38,493 nucleotides of DNA, from NCBI GenBank assembly GCA_012862575.1, contig BLSF01000137.1:1-38493 (forward strand), given 5' to 3'. Source of the DNA: Parietichytrium sp. I65-24A. Lineage: Eukaryota > Sar > Bigyra > Thraustochytrida > Thraustochytriidae. Each line of letters begins with the position of its first letter. Position 1 is the first letter of the stretch. Shown here in pieces: positions 9,322 through 21,255 of the stretch. Position numbers and translations under genes: made by a program. A model generated the notes under the pieces. It was not told the origin of the DNA. It made no database searches and was given only the letters and a program-made list of their open reading frames with translations.

Positions 9322-12300
9322 TCTCTGTTGGTTGCGCGATCTGCGCGCCTAACCTAACGCTCCGCAATGCCAATGCCAAATTCCACGGATTCTCAAGGCT
9401 CACGACTGCCTCCCGCACACACTGTCTCCGACTGCCCAGCACCGCTGCAAATATATATATATATATATTATATATAAAGATCAACGCCAAAGCCCGAGAG
9501 TCCCGAACCTCCGTCTTTGAGCTGCTTCAGAGTATATATTCGTGCTCGCGCTGTCCAGTCCCAGCAAACCAACGAACGAACGAACGTATTCTGACTTTTG
9601 GCAAAGCGCGCGCTCAACCTCCACGCAGCCAGCCAACCGACCAACCAACCAATTAACCAATCAACCAAACAACCAATCCACCTGCTTGCTCTAATCCGCT
9701 GTTGTCACTTTGTCGCTTTGTCACTTTGTCACTTTGTCACTGTCCGAATTGCAGGTCTGGTCGTGCGCGAGAAGCGGCGGTCCCCGCGGAGAGAGAGCGC
9801 ACGAACGTCGTAGGTGTGGGTGGTGACTTTTGAGTGGGCAAGCTAGTAGGTGAGGGGAGTTACTTTTTTCCAGATGCGGGGAGTTGGGAGTGTTGGGAGT
9901 GTTGTGAGGGAACTCACTACTCACTACTCCTGGCTTTTGGTTGAAAGTGTTGTGGAGAGAGAGAGAGAGAGAGAGAGAAATAAATGCACATAGGCTAAAC
10001 TTAGTTCTTCTTTTGCTAACTCTCTCTATCCACCAAGTACTTAGTGGTCTTTCCTCTTTTTTCCTTTTCTTTCTTTCTGTCTCTCTCTCTCTCTTTACTC
10101 TTTTCTCTTTTCTCCCTCCGTGTTGATGAGCTGATTTCAAGGAATAAATGCATAAATTTATGAATGGTTGACAGGGAGCGTTATAAACAACCAGTGAGGC
10201 ACCTACACTTCAAAGTCTTCAGAGGGCGTAAAACTTGTTGCTCCCTCTCTCTCTCTTTCTCTTTCTCTCTCACTGACACTGGCGCTGGCACACTCGCACC
10301 AGAGAGGGTTATGACGCAATTAGAGTAGAAAGGTAACGGTGGCGGAACAGTGGAGAGGTCCTAGCAGGTTCACAGTGTGAAGGGGAACGATTGTTGACTG
10401 GAAGAAGTTTTCCCAAATTCCACTCTGCTTCCGCCTCTCTGGAAAGAAGATCTGTTCTGCAGTCTCCTTTTTTCCTTTTTCTTTTCTTTATTTGGTGGTG
10501 TTTTCTCGCAGCGGGTTCTGAGGAGAATGTCAGAGACTGTGTCTGTTTCTTCTGAATTCTGAAATGCTCCTCTGTCTTGCCTGATGTTCTCTAAATCTAA
10601 TAATTCAAATTCTGGTCACAGGACGACCACTTTGCGCCTCCGCCACCGTAGCGCGATCTATCGCACTGCTAGAAAGGTTCCTTTGTTCTGTGCGGGTTCT
10701 TCTGTGTTTCTGGTCTCCGCCGCCCTCAGAGCCTCGCAGGTGCTCGGTGTTTCTCTCTCACCACACCTCAACCAATTCCGTGGCCCTTTCTTCCTCCTCC
10801 GCTGTCTACGCCTCCGATCCCGCCCCTGTGCTAAGCTACTCGTACCATCACCTTCGAACTACTACTGTTTAGGTTGACTGACCGTACCCTTCTCCCTTTC
10901 GGGGGAACGGACTCGGGGGAAAAGGAAGGGGCCTCTCAGAAAGAAGGGGAGTAGAAAGGACTTAGGCCAGACTGTAGATGAATGCAGTTTGGTTCTTCGC
11001 TGTGGCGTCACTGGGAGGCTTATTCTAACTCTTTTGAAATAGCCCAGTCTAAAAGAAAAGTGCTGACCACCAACTACGGATCGCAAATTAACCGGAGACA
11101 GAAGTTCGTTCTGATCTTCCGAATTGAAACTGTGAGGACACTTGCCCCGCCTATGCCGTCGATACCATGATTCTATGACGTAGTGCGATAGGAGTGAGAC
11201 TACTAGTAGCTATCATATGGCATAAGGTCCTCCCACATGACTGCAAGTGAGGAGAGGGCAAGCCTATTTTAATTTGATTGATTGAGCGAATCACGTGTGG
11301 CGAATGCGGTGTTTTTTCAATTTTCACATCTTTCTTCATGAACATAGACTTATAACCAAGCACAAACAAGCTCGTTTCATTCAATCGAAGAAGAATATGA
11401 AGAAGAATATGAAGAAGAAAAAGAGTTATGCGCGAGTCGAAACAATGAAAGTGTTCACCCCACCTTCCGATAGGGTATGTTTACGCTGCACTTCGTGGCT
11501 TCACTTGGAAAGTGTTTGCAAAGGTGTTTAGAAATCAGAAACTCTGTGGAGTGTATGTGAAATGTATTTTCCAAGGCTAGGAGCTGATAAGAGAGTGCGC
11601 CTAATCCCGAGCATGTCTAAAATTCTACTGCTGTCCTCACTGTGTGTGCATTCTTTTCACAGAACCCAAGACAAACGACGTTGTTACTGCTTTACAACTA
11701 TCGTAAAGGTGTAGTTTATTGCACAGAGAAGCTAGCGATTATAAACGACGTGCCTTTTACAGTCGAATGAAAAATTGGGAAATCAGCTATTCTACTGCAA
11801 AGTTTAAAAGTAGGTTTACGTATAGCAAAATCCCTCTCTGAAAACTTCTATTTATGCGCGTATCTGGCGAGAAACTTGTTACGCGGAGAACGACTCAACT
11901 CGCTATTTCCTCCTCTAGGGGAAAATTCCAGATGCGGGAGAAAAGAAAATTTGTTGTGAGAACAGGCCTCGAGGTTCGGCTAGTCAAAATGATAGTCTTT
12001 TTGGTATCATGGAAAAAGGGTGTTTGCAATTTCTTAACATTTTGTAAGTTTCTTTTCAGGGCATATTGCGCTTACAGCGCAAACAGTAGGAAGAATCAGT
12101 GATGGCGGCGATTTCAATTGTACGACGCTCATCATTGGAATGCGTACAAGTCCACCTGGCCCCAACCTCTTAACAAAGCAGCTAACAGAGAGATAATGAA
12201 TAATCATATAGTAAACGATAGGTACGGAGATGAGCAACGATAGAACAAAGGAACAATTCTTCAAATATAACCGTTTGCGATTGCCAAGTCGGACTCGGAC

Positions 12301-12929
12301 TCGACTCGAACTTGGATATAGTCGGATTGCCAAGTGCATATATGGAATGTATCACAAGAGTCCGAATTCATTAAGGGAACACACCGTCCATCGAAGACGT
12401 CCAGAGATGTCCAGAGTGTCAATTGAGTCAATTGTCGTGCAAGTTTTGTGTAAGTGTTGAGCTCCCCGAGGAATGCGAGGACGCCAATAAAACGTCGCAC
12501 ATCAAAGGCGGCAAGTGAGAATTCTCAAATACACAGCTGCTCTGTGTGCCAGTAGCTTTGCCCCGGACTCCACAGAGCTTTTGATCGCCGATATCGACAG
12601 GTTTATCGATTTAGAGTGTTCATCGCGCGAGATCGGCTTTCGCGCCGCTCTGCACGGAGAAGGGCACGGGCAAGGGCTGCAACAATCAATCAATGGTTTG
12701 AAGGAGTCTAGCGGTAAAAAAACTCGAAACCGTCTCGAAAGAGAGCACTCACTCACTCACTCACTCACTCACCCACTCACTCACTCACTCACTCGCTCGC
12801 GCGTAACTGACTGTGAGTACTGTGCCGACCGAAGGGCTTGAGACTGCTGCTTGGAGTGGCTGCCTCCAGTCAGGGTGGTGAATTAGACCTGGTGAAGCGG
12901 TGACGTGCGTGCAGAAGGAAGAGGAAGAG
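9322..12929. other. 3.6-kb intergenic region, simple repeats, no gene supported
   Basis: Divergent space between the MATH-BTB gene (-) and the katanin gene (+). It contains (AT)n at 9451-9477, degenerate CCAACCAA repeats at 9628-9677, CACTTTGT repeats at 9706-9740, (GA)n at 9956-9979, CT-rich tracts at 10079-10094 and 10240-10270, and (ACTC)n at 12747-12798. Short open frames at 10584-10877, 11854-12102 and 12515-12841 have no recognisable domain and no matching splice pattern. Confidence 0.5.
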
Positions 12930-14507
12930 ATGGCGAGCACGTTGCAAGCCCTCAAGGCCAAGTCGTCGTCCAAGCTGCTGGAAGAAAAGAAAACGATCGA
13001 TCGCAAGCGCGAGCTGGTCGTTCTAACGCTTCAGTTCCTCTTCGACCAAGGATTTATCTCCAGCGCCGAGCAACTCCAGCAAGAAGCAGGTGTCTCGATC
13101 AGCAAATTTCAGGTTGCAGATAATGTAGACCTCCCGGTAAGTTTCACGAGCGAGCGCGGGGCGCCAGCAGATGTTGTGTGCATAGAGCAAATAGACTGAC
13201 GGCCCTTCCAATTGCCTCAGCTGGTGTATCAGCACTTCCTTGAGTACTACGAAATGCGATTCGGCAAGGCGCCCAAAGTATTGAGAAAGTCCACGCCGGA
13301 GGAGACCTCATCTAAACGGACCATGATGCGTAACGGATCCAGCAAAGCGATTCCAGCGCCCCAAGAACCGCGGCGGCCTAAGCAACCGAAGAGCGACACC
13401 GCAGAGAGGGCCGAGACACAGACTGGGCCAGAAACCTCAAGCATGGAGGTAAGCGGCCGGTCCGTAAAGAATCAGAAAGACGAGGAAGACCAATTCTCGA
13501 GCCGTCCTGAGCAACGGCTTCTCAAACCCCTCTCTCTCTTCCTCGACGGTACGAGCAGCGAAACGCGCGAGCTGGCGCTCATGATTTCCCGCGAAATCTT
13601 CACGGAGGACCCGAACGTCAAGTGGGAAGACGTTATCGGGTTGGAAAACGCCAAACAGCTTTTGAAGGAGGCGATGGTCATCCCTGCAAAGTATCCTCAC
13701 CTGTTTGAAGGAGGCCTGCTCTCTCCCTGGAAAGGCGTCCTATTGTATGGTCCGCCTGGCACTGGGAAGACGATGCTTGCAAAGGCGGTTGCGACGGAGT
13801 GTAACACAACCTTTTTCAACATATCTGCATCCACAATCGTCAGCAAATACAGAGGTGACTCAGAAAAGCTTGTTAGGATCTTGTTCGATCTGGCAAGGTA
13901 CCACGCACCATCGACAATCTTTTTGGATGAAATAGACTCCATCATGGGGCAGCGTGGCGGAGCCGGAGGCGGCAACGAGCATGAAGCCAGTCGGAGGATG
14001 AAGACAGAGCTGCTCATTCAGATGGACGGCCTGGCGAAGAACAGTGAGTCGGCGAGGGTTTTCATTCTTGCAGCGAGCAACCTGCCATGGGAGCTTGACT
14101 CTGCTCTGCTGCGAAGGCTTGAGAAGCGTGTGCTCGTTCGACTGCCTGAATTAGATGGCAGGAAAGCAGTCTTCCAAAAGCAGCTTCCGCCGAACGACCC
14201 TCGCACACAAGAGATTGACTATGACTTTTTGGCGCAAAAGACTGTCGGCTACTCCTGTGCTGACGTCTGTCTCGTCTGCAAGGAGGCGGCCATGTTTCCA
14301 GTGCGCAGGCTCATGTCCCGCCTCGATGAGTTCGAGAGCGCCAAGTCGGGTTCTCGGCGCAATTCCGCGCAGCCCCCAAAAGACCTTGTGATGGGGCCGG
14401 TAACGAATGACGATGCGCTGCAAGCACTCGATAAAACGCGCCCTTCTTCAACCTTGCAAATGATGGAGGAGTATCTCCAGTGGCAGGAGGACTTTGGGTC
14501 CACCTGA
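12930..14507 (+). CDS. KATNAL2-like: Katanin p60-like AAA ATPase, KATNAL2 type
   Basis: Two exons, 12930-13136 and 13221-14507, with an 84-base GTAAGT...CTCAG intron in phase 0; 497 residues. The joined sequence ...VADNVDLP + [11 protein letters not shown]... rebuilds the N-terminal LisH region (about 29-92) of KATNAL2, which suits dimerisation or microtubule and centrosome targeting. A charged linker (93-190) leads to the AAA domain: Walker A GPPGTGKT at 246-253, Walker B IFLDEID at 302-308, pore loop [10 protein letters not shown], sensor AASN and arginine-finger motif RRLEKR near 367-372. LLRRLEKR with Leu before it fits KATNAL2 better than KATNA1. The C-terminus is a VPS4-like helix ([15 protein letters not shown]). 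Family members sever or remodel microtubules using ATP and act in cilia and spindles. All catalytic motifs are intact. Start ATG 12930 was chosen because the frame upstream has only GTG. Confidence 0.92.
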
Positions 14508-17500
14508 TGAGATGTGCGGCGCCACTCTTTCAGTGTGGCAACGAATGGCGGCAATGGCACCTTCTTCAAAATGTGCATATTGGTAATCCGGAAGTTACCT
14601 GCCACCAACGCTACTTCAAGTTACTCACTGTCAGCACGCAGCTCAAGGGCGCTATTGGGTTTCTTATTCTTAACTCGCTTGCGCCGTTATGGCCGCTCCC
14701 CTCAGCCTGAGCTGAGCGCGAGAGGTTCCAAGAGATCCTGAGAGCCCGAGAAGCTCAGCTCACACCGACTCTACATCGAGGACTCACTTGCTTGTCCTTT
14801 TTCTTTGCGCGGCGCAGGGCATGTAGGAACTTTTCTTGTTTTGATTTGTCGCTACCAGCTAGAGCTTCATCTCTCAGGTCCTGCTACCGTCTCATGCGAA
14901 CTTTGAAGAAGACGCGGGAGGAAGGAAAGAAGGAACAGGGCTGTCCATCTATCTCATCGTTCATCATTCATCGTTCGATGGCCCAGAGGCGCTCAGTGAC
15001 AAGTTGCGCAGCAGCTACATCCGCGGTCCACAAGCGCGCTAGAGCATACACTGCAACACGATATCCTCCATTTTGCAAAAGTTTGTGCCGGAGACAAGAC
15101 CTCACGCCCTGGTACTCAGTACGGGTATAGTATTCACTGTCAGTACCTCCTCAGCACGAACAAGCAGGCCGCTACGAGCACATCGCGAGTATGCGAGGTA
15201 TCTTTCACGCAACCATACTCAACCCCTGTGATACCTGCAGCCTGCAACCTGCAAATACCTACAACCTGCGCAGGCAGCCGTTTGCGTTTGCGTTGAAATT
15301 CGAACGCTGTTCTGCAATGCAATGAGTTTCAATGTTAAAATAACAAATTCACGGTCACAATCCAAAACCAAACTGTTCCGAGCTCATTTTCCGAGTCATC
15401 AACCAATCAACCACCACTTTTAAAACATCAACAAGAAAAAGAAGATAAAGACACGGGCGCCGGTGCTGTGCTACATGTCATGGACGCCCAATGAGATCCT
15501 TCGCCTGCGAGACCTGCGCGTTTCTGACCTTTGAGCGTGTCCGATTGATTGGTGATGAATCTGGTCCGACAGCGAAACGCAGTGCAGTGCTCCTCTGATC
15601 TGCGCTCTGCTCTCACACTGCTCTGCTTGTGCTGTTCCTTGTGTATTCAAAGTTCCATCCTAAGAATACAAACAACGAGATCTTCTGTCCCAGCGTTCAG
15701 TTTCTCTCTCCCGTATCTTTGGTTTTTAATTCTAATTTGCTTTTAGTTTGTTTCCGGGCGACCTTCTCGGTGTCGCAAGACGTTGATCATTTATGATTTG
15801 TTGTTCTCTGGCTACCTCATTTTCGATCCCAATCTCATGGCCAATCAGCATCAATTGAACAGCGTCACAATGCATCACAATCACAATGAAATCAAAAATG
15901 AAATCAATCAAATCAAATCGGATGGGATGAGAGACGAAATAAAAAGAGAATAACAAGATTAAAAAAAAGAAATGAAATGAAACAAAATGAAAAGAAATGA
16001 ATGAATGAAATTAAAAGAAATGAAATGAAAGGAAGAAAGATGAGTTGAAAGAAGTTGAGTCAAAATTGATTTCAACAATCAATCTCAAAAACCGAAGAAT
16101 GCCTTTCGGCTGGAGCTTCCGGGTTCTCTCTTACCTGAGACTCTATCTCCGCGCATAGCCCGTCCCTTCTACGCTCGCTGATACCATACCACCTACCACT
16201 ATTTAAAAAGCGCTCGCCCCACCACGGGTCCTATCTCACAGCCCCTTACAGTCCGTCCAGTAAAGTATAGAGACCGGGCTATCTATCTATCTATCTATGG
16301 CCTCTCCAAGTCCTACACAAAGGGTTAGCGATGTTTAAGGATAGTGGATGATGGAGAGTATGGAGAGGGAGGGACTGGCGGAAGGAAGAAGAAACCAAGG
16401 AGTCTCCATATTATCTTTCTTCTCCCAAGACGTTTTCCAACCTTTTTTTATCTTTGTCTTTAGTTTTTATGTTTTTTTAGAAAATTTAAAATAAAATCTT
16501 TCGAGATCAAAAGTTCGTTTCCTTTCGAAGCGAAGCGAAGCGAAGGATTGGTAGTCGTACGGAGAGTCATTACTTCTTTGGAAGAATAAGTTATCTCATC
16601 ACACGGTTTAAGAAAAGCAAGAAAGCAAAGAAGCGAAGAAGCAAAAGCTCTCATCTCATTCGTCGATCGATTTTTGAATTTGAACTTTTGACGATCGTTC
16701 ATCAATCAAAATCATCAATCACTCAATCATCATCAACAATCTATGTGAATGATCACAGAACAGCGCAGAAGCAGAACCGGCACAGAGATTCTCTTTTTCG
16801 ACGTTTACCGTTTGCGCTAGCCGCCGAGATACAGACATCGTCGGTCTATGAATGTCTATGAGCTTGCGACACACGACTCCTAAGGGCTTGTTAGAGCACT
16901 GCAATAGTGGCAGACACCATGCCTTCCCCACACTAACATGGTACATGACAAGCCATCTTCTACCATATGACATAACATACCAGGCTACTAATCTCTTATT
17001 ACGGTGGTGAGAGTAGCCTAACCATTTTATTAGTCAAAAGTTTAAAATTATAAGAAATCTTATACCCCCTTAGACAAATTTAGTCCCTTGTGCGATAGAA
17101 TCATATAGCAAACTGACTAGCTAAATTGTGCGATGATGGCTCCAACACCTCAAAATTCTCAACAATTGTTAGCGAAAACAGTGACTAGAGCTAGTGCCTC
17201 GCAGACTGAGAGACTAGTAGCGATTCACTACGACTGCCAGGAAAGCGAACAATGGAAACCATACAAACCATAAGCGACATACTATGTACTTCGCTAAGTT
17301 GAATAATTGTATTCAAATCAATTACTCATAACAATCTTATTATCTAGCTAAATAAATATCTAATTTGATTCTAAATTACGATTCTCTAATTATAATCATT
17401 ATCACAATACAAATACAAGTATGGATTATGCTTCCGAACTTATAATAACCTATGCGAGTTATGTGTATGAAAGCCAAATACCAAACCAAACAAACCAAAC

Positions 17501-17783
17501 CAAAACAACTAACCCATACTAAATAAGAAGAGAAAGAAGAAAGGGCAAAGCAGATCGATAACGCAGCCCATGGTCGAGCCCGCTCGCTAATTGGCGCCGC
17601 GCGTCTCTGTGTCTCTGTGTCTCTGGGTCTGTAGGTGTTTTGGTATTATTCGTGTGTTGGTCTTTTGGGCAAGACGATACTCGGGACGAGGTGCGCAGTG
17701 CAGAGAGATACGAGAGAAAATATACTAAAGCACAGTGAGCCGGCGTTTATATAGGCGTCGTCGACGCCCAGGCGCTGCGAGGC
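14508..17783. other. 3.3-kb intergenic region, AT-rich, no gene supported
   Basis: It holds one exact GTACTCAGTAC motif (15112-15122), a purine-rich AAATGAAATG/AAAAGAAATG tract (15958-16060), (CTAT)n at 16279-16298, GAAGC repeats at about 16528-16545 and an AT-rich block at 17000-17520. The last 200 bases before the cyclin start are GC-richer and include CTGTGT repeats at about 17606-17630. No domain-bearing frame was found on either strand. Confidence 0.5.
15112..15122. promoter_or_regulatory. GTACTSAGTAC near-palindrome, copy 1
   Basis: An exact 11-base GTACTCAGTAC, in intergenic DNA between the katanin and cyclin genes. It recurs at 19273 and 29263. Its function is unknown. Confidence 0.3.
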
Positions 17784-19052
17784 ATGGTGTGGCCTGATCG
17801 GAACGCGGAAGCGGAGATGGACTCCGGCATGCGCAGCAGCAGGAAGAGCGGGGCGGAAGATGAACGCAGCAGCCGACCCACGGGTGAATTCGTACTGGAA
17901 TGCGAGGCGCCCGCGGAGCAGGACAAGTGCGAGTCAATGTACGTGGGGCATCTGCTGAACGAGCTGCCCGCGTGCCTCAGGGAGAATATTACGGTGGGCA
18001 AACTTCGCGGCGATGAGAGTCATCGTCAGAATGTCGTGGATTGCGAAAGTGATTGCGAGTGCGAAGGCGAGTGCGGTGCCCCCTACAATGTTGTCCAACA
18101 CGATGAAGAAGCCTTGCTGCGCGTGGATCCCGTAGATGGTGGTCGTGGGAACGGCGAAATTGCGGCACGACAGGCACTAATGGACCGCGAGCGCGCCAAC
18201 TTCGTTGAGCAAATGACACCCTATAAGACCAGCAAGGCGGACGTAAAAGAAAAGCTCGTTTGGATGCTCAAAATGGAAGACTACTATTGTATCAAGGTGG
18301 ACTACGTCTCACACGTGCAGACGCATGGCATGCGCGCTGTCTGGCGCGAGAGATTGTTTGAGTGGCTGTTTGAATTCACAGACGAGTTCGACGTAAGCGA
18401 ATCCACTGTTGCCACAGCCATGAACTACGTGGACAGGTACCTCTGCATCGTAAGCACCAGGAAGAGCGTTCTCCAGCTTGTCGCACTGGCCGCGGTCCTC
18501 GTGGCGTCCAAGCTTCATGAAGTGCAGCCCGTCAGCGTCAGCGAGCTCCAGCGCCTTGCCGAAGGAATCTACTGCGAAAGCGATATTCGTCTGATGGAGT
18601 TGGATCTGCTTCGCGTGCTCGAGTGGAGGCTGCACCCAGTGACCCCATTCTGTGTCCTGCGCCATCTTGTGCTCTATTTTGACGACGTGCACGACAAGAT
18701 CCGAGAAAAGGTGCTATCTTTGTCAGAAGCATTCATCGAGATCTTGCTCTGCGAATACTCATTCGTCCTGTACAGGCCATCTGAATGTGCATTGGCTGCC
18801 CTGCTGTGCGCATTCGACCTGTGCAACTATTCCAGCGCAAGCCTGGAAGGGCAATTCTGGCGTGCCACCCTGGTGGACAGTGGTCGCATAGCCCAGTGCA
18901 AATCCCTCGCCATGGAGGAAATTCGGAAGGTGTTCCCCGAGCTCTTCCGGTCTGAATCCGTGGTCTCTCCGGACTGCATTGCTGACACCCCAGTGTCCTC
19001 TGCCCCGGGCACCGCGGCAGCTGCCGCGGAATTTAACTACATTGCTTTTTAA
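17784..19052 (+). CDS. Cyclin (D-like, two cyclin folds)
   Basis: A single-exon gene of 422 residues from ATG 17784. The first 150 residues are acidic and Cys-rich with no fold seen. The N-terminal cyclin box spans about 178-285: MRAVWRERLFEWLFEF (in place of the usual MR..L.DWL.EV), STVATAMNYVDRYL, and LVALAAVLVASKLHE. The conserved Lys of ASKLHE and a Glu in the fifth helix, the residues that contact the CDK, are present. The C-terminal cyclin fold (about 286-395) begins with HPVTPFCVLRHLVLYF. The layout and the WRLHPVTPF motif resemble D-type cyclins, which partner CDK4/6-like kinases at G1. No LxCxE retinoblastoma-binding motif is present: LECEA at 38-42 comes close but lacks the final Glu. 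Subfamily assignment is inference. Confidence 0.87.
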   Translation: MVWPDRNAEAEMDSGMRSSRKSGAEDERSSRPTGEFVLECEAPAEQDKCESMYVGHLLNELPACLRENITVGKLRGDESHRQNVVDCESDCECEGECGAPYNVVQHDEEALLRVDPVDGGRGNGEIAARQALMDRERANFVEQMTPYKTSKADVKEKLVWMLKMEDYYCIKVDYVSHVQTHGMRAVWRERLFEWLFEFTDEFDVSESTVATAMNYVDRYLCIVSTRKSVLQLVALAAVLVASKLHEVQPVSVSELQRLAEGIYCESDIRLMELDLLRVLEWRLHPVTPFCVLRHLVLYFDDVHDKIREKVLSLSEAFIEILLCEYSFVLYRPSECALAALLCAFDLCNYSSASLEGQFWRATLVDSGRIAQCKSLAMEEIRKVFPELFRSESVVSPDCIADTPVSSAPGTAAAAAEFNYIAF

Positions 19053-19659
19053 ACTTTCGCCGTCTGCGTCTTTCGAAAGATGGCGCAACGGCCTCGGCAC
19101 TCACATACTACTCTTTTGGATATAAGATTTGGCCCAAGCAGTTTGCATGGTGTGGTGGGGGCGCGAAAGTAGATGGAAACCAGGACCAGATGCTGAGAAG
19201 GCGTGCGCTCCGAATCTCTTTGTTCTTTCTCTTCTTCTCTCAGCCTTCCCATAGTTTTCAAACCCAACACTGGTACTGAGTACTTGGTGCCAATCTTGAT
19301 CCTCTTCACCGTGATGTTTTTTTAATTTCTCTATTCGATTCTAGCCAAAAGAAAAAATTATCCTTGACCTTAGATCCTATCTCGCGCCTACCCTCACGTC
19401 CTTGGCTGTCCTATTTACTTCTCTTGCTCAGCTTTGTCTTTTCTCTCACCGAATCAAAAACCCACAAACGTTGCAACAAAGACACGATCAAAGCGGGAAA
19501 CCCTCCACTTTCGAAAGAGCCTGGCGCCTTTCGATGCCAATGGGCCTCGCACAACGAAAGCAAGCCCAGATCAAATGATATTATTATTTTACCGAGGCAG
19601 AGACAGGTACGGCACACAGAATCAATCGGATGCAATTAATTTTTTTCACAACTACAAGA
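19053..19659. other. convergent intergenic region (3' ends of two genes)
   Basis: 607 bases between the convergent cyclin (+) and lipase-like (-) genes, so it holds both 3' UTRs. It contains an exact GTACTGAGTAC at 19273-19283 and a T-rich run near 19317-19325. No gene was seen. Confidence 0.5.
19273..19283. promoter_or_regulatory. GTACTSAGTAC near-palindrome, copy 2
   Basis: An exact GTACTGAGTAC. It lies between convergent genes, which argues against a simple promoter role. Confidence 0.3.
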
Positions 19660-21255
19660 CTACTCGGCCTTCTTTAAAGCTTCCTCATACGACTCGACGT
19701 CGTGGTGCACGAAGAGATTTTCAGAGCCATCAAACAGTACCGGAATTCTGGCGAAATCGGTCCGGAAAAAGTCAAGCCACTCGTGCTCTTGTGAGAGCCA
19801 AACGACTTGCCCGCAGTGCTCGAGAACGTTGTCCTCCTCTTCGCTTCCAAGGGACACCAGTCCAGTGATTTTGGCGCAGATATTTTCCATGGCTTTGCGA
19901 GTCGGGTTTGGCATGGAGTCGCTGTTGAACAGTGAAGTAAGACGGTCCGAGGGGGCTTGCTCCATCTTAATTTCATTCAGATACTGCTGCAACGCCCGTG
20001 CGTTTCGATCGTTGAGCCGCGGGAATACGTCTCCGCTGTTTACAATATTGACGGCCAGATCGATGTCTGATGCTTCGGGCGGAATGTAAAACACCGGCAA
20101 GCTCCCGAATGTCACCGCAGAGGCTCTTTTCGCGCTCTCCCCGGCGATCCACTCTGGCGCAGGGGAGCTCGAGCTCTTGTTTGCTGCGGCCGCGCGAGAC
20201 GCGCTTCGAACAAGCGCCGCAAGCGCACAGGCTACAGACGCTCCGAGACCATGACCCACGAACACGCAGTTGAAGCCTTTGAGCTTGGCCATGGCCTCAG
20301 AGATCCGGAGACACGACCCTCCCTGCTCAGCCGAGCAGCCGTAGATTTCGTTCTGGAAGATGTCCTTTGCTTTTTGGAAAATTCCGTTCACCGTCCGAAT
20401 ACAACCTTCAGGGTTTTCGTCGCCATCGACGCAGAGCCGCATGAGGTCGTTCTGATTGTCTTCCAGCAAAATAGATTGATACAGCTTTGCCACAAAGTCT
20501 GCGCGCTCGTTGCCGTCGTAGTACACACATATCACTGCAGTCCTGGTCAGATAGTCTGAGATCACCTTGAATCTTCCTGCGTCCACAACCACGTTCTTTG
20601 CGGCATCCGGCCCGCGCCAGAGGTACCTCAGATACTGCAAAGCTTGCGAACGCACGACCTCGTCCGGCTCCACTAGTCTGCTTTTCGTGAACTGCTCCAC
20701 CAACAAGTTCTTCTGTGACAAATTGTAAAACTGCAGCAGCAGTAGCAGATCTACCACCACGGCGCCATCGTCGCTGCTTCCTTCGGGGAGGCCAAGCATG
20801 GCAAGATCCTCGCGCAGGATCTCGATGCTGCGCTCCACCACCCGCTGGTCCACCCAAGCGGGCCGGTCCTCCTTGAGAATGTGCAGCGTGGTCAGACTGT
20901 ACATAAAGTGCTCGCCCTTGCGCCGCTGCTCGTCGTCCGGGTCCTCTTCGTTCTCCGCGTCGAACTGCGTCACTAAGTTGCCAAAGAAAGCAGCGATAGA
21001 GAAGCAAATGCCCACGAACAGCACAAAACGCGCGTCGTCCAGCGGAAGCCACCGTAGCCAGCGAGAGATCATGCCTGCCAAACCGTGCTCTTCGCCGCCC
21101 ATGTCCGCGTCCGCGCCATTGCCCATCTCCGATGCTCCGTCCATGTTCGCGCAGCCTTCGGAGAGCTCACAGCTTTGCTCGCCAACTGAACGAGCTGCAG
21201 ATGCCACCGCTCGAGCTGCTTGCTCCAGCTTCTCTTCCGTCCATAACGATCCCAT
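19660..21255 (-). CDS. Lipase class 3-like alpha/beta-hydrolase, catalytic Ser replaced by Gly; one TM helix
   Basis: A 531-residue, unspliced protein from ATG 21255 (no ATG lies upstream in frame). Residues 1-70 are polar; a hydrophobic helix ARFVLFVGICFSIAAFFGN sits at about 75-94. A helical region follows (135-220). The hydrolase part starts near 235 with TRTAVICVYYDGNERADF. The nucleophile elbow reads FVGHGLGASVACALA at 332-346, where class 3 lipases have GHSLG; residue 336 is GGT (Gly) at 20250-20248. The acid motif is kept in IVNSGDVFPRLNDR (Asp 409), and a His-rich motif FVHHDVESYEEAL near the C-terminus fits the catalytic His. The fold is assigned from these spaced motifs. An intact serine hydrolase is not expected, so a binding, scaffold or regulatory role is inferred. 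The Ser-to-Gly change needs only one base (AGT to GGT). The promoter region is shared with the divergent RING gene. Confidence 0.75.
   Translation of the reverse strand: MGSLWTEEKLEQAARAVASAARSVGEQSCELSEGCANMDGASEMGNGADADMGGEEHGLAGMISRWLRWLPLDDARFVLFVGICFSIAAFFGNLVTQFDAENEEDPDDEQRRKGEHFMYSLTTLHILKEDRPAWVDQRVVERSIEILREDLAMLGLPEGSSDDGAVVVDLLLLLQFYNLSQKNLLVEQFTKSRLVEPDEVVRSQALQYLRYLWRGPDAAKNVVVDAGRFKVISDYLTRTAVICVYYDGNERADFVAKLYQSILLEDNQNDLMRLCVDGDENPEGCIRTVNGIFQKAKDIFQNEIYGCSAEQGGSCLRISEAMAKLKGFNCVFVGHGLGASVACALAALVRSASRAAAANKSSSSPAPEWIAGESAKRASAVTFGSLPVFYIPPEASDIDLAVNIVNSGDVFPRLNDRNARALQQYLNEIKMEQAPSDRLTSLFNSDSMPNPTRKAMENICAKITGLVSLGSEEEDNVLEHCGQVVWLSQEHEWLDFFRTDFARIPVLFDGSENLFVHHDVESYEEALKKAE

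Noticed and set aside
15958-16060. Purine-rich AAATGAAATG tract as a possible origin or regulatory array
   Set aside because: Simple low-complexity sequence with no consistent unit length; nothing supports a function.
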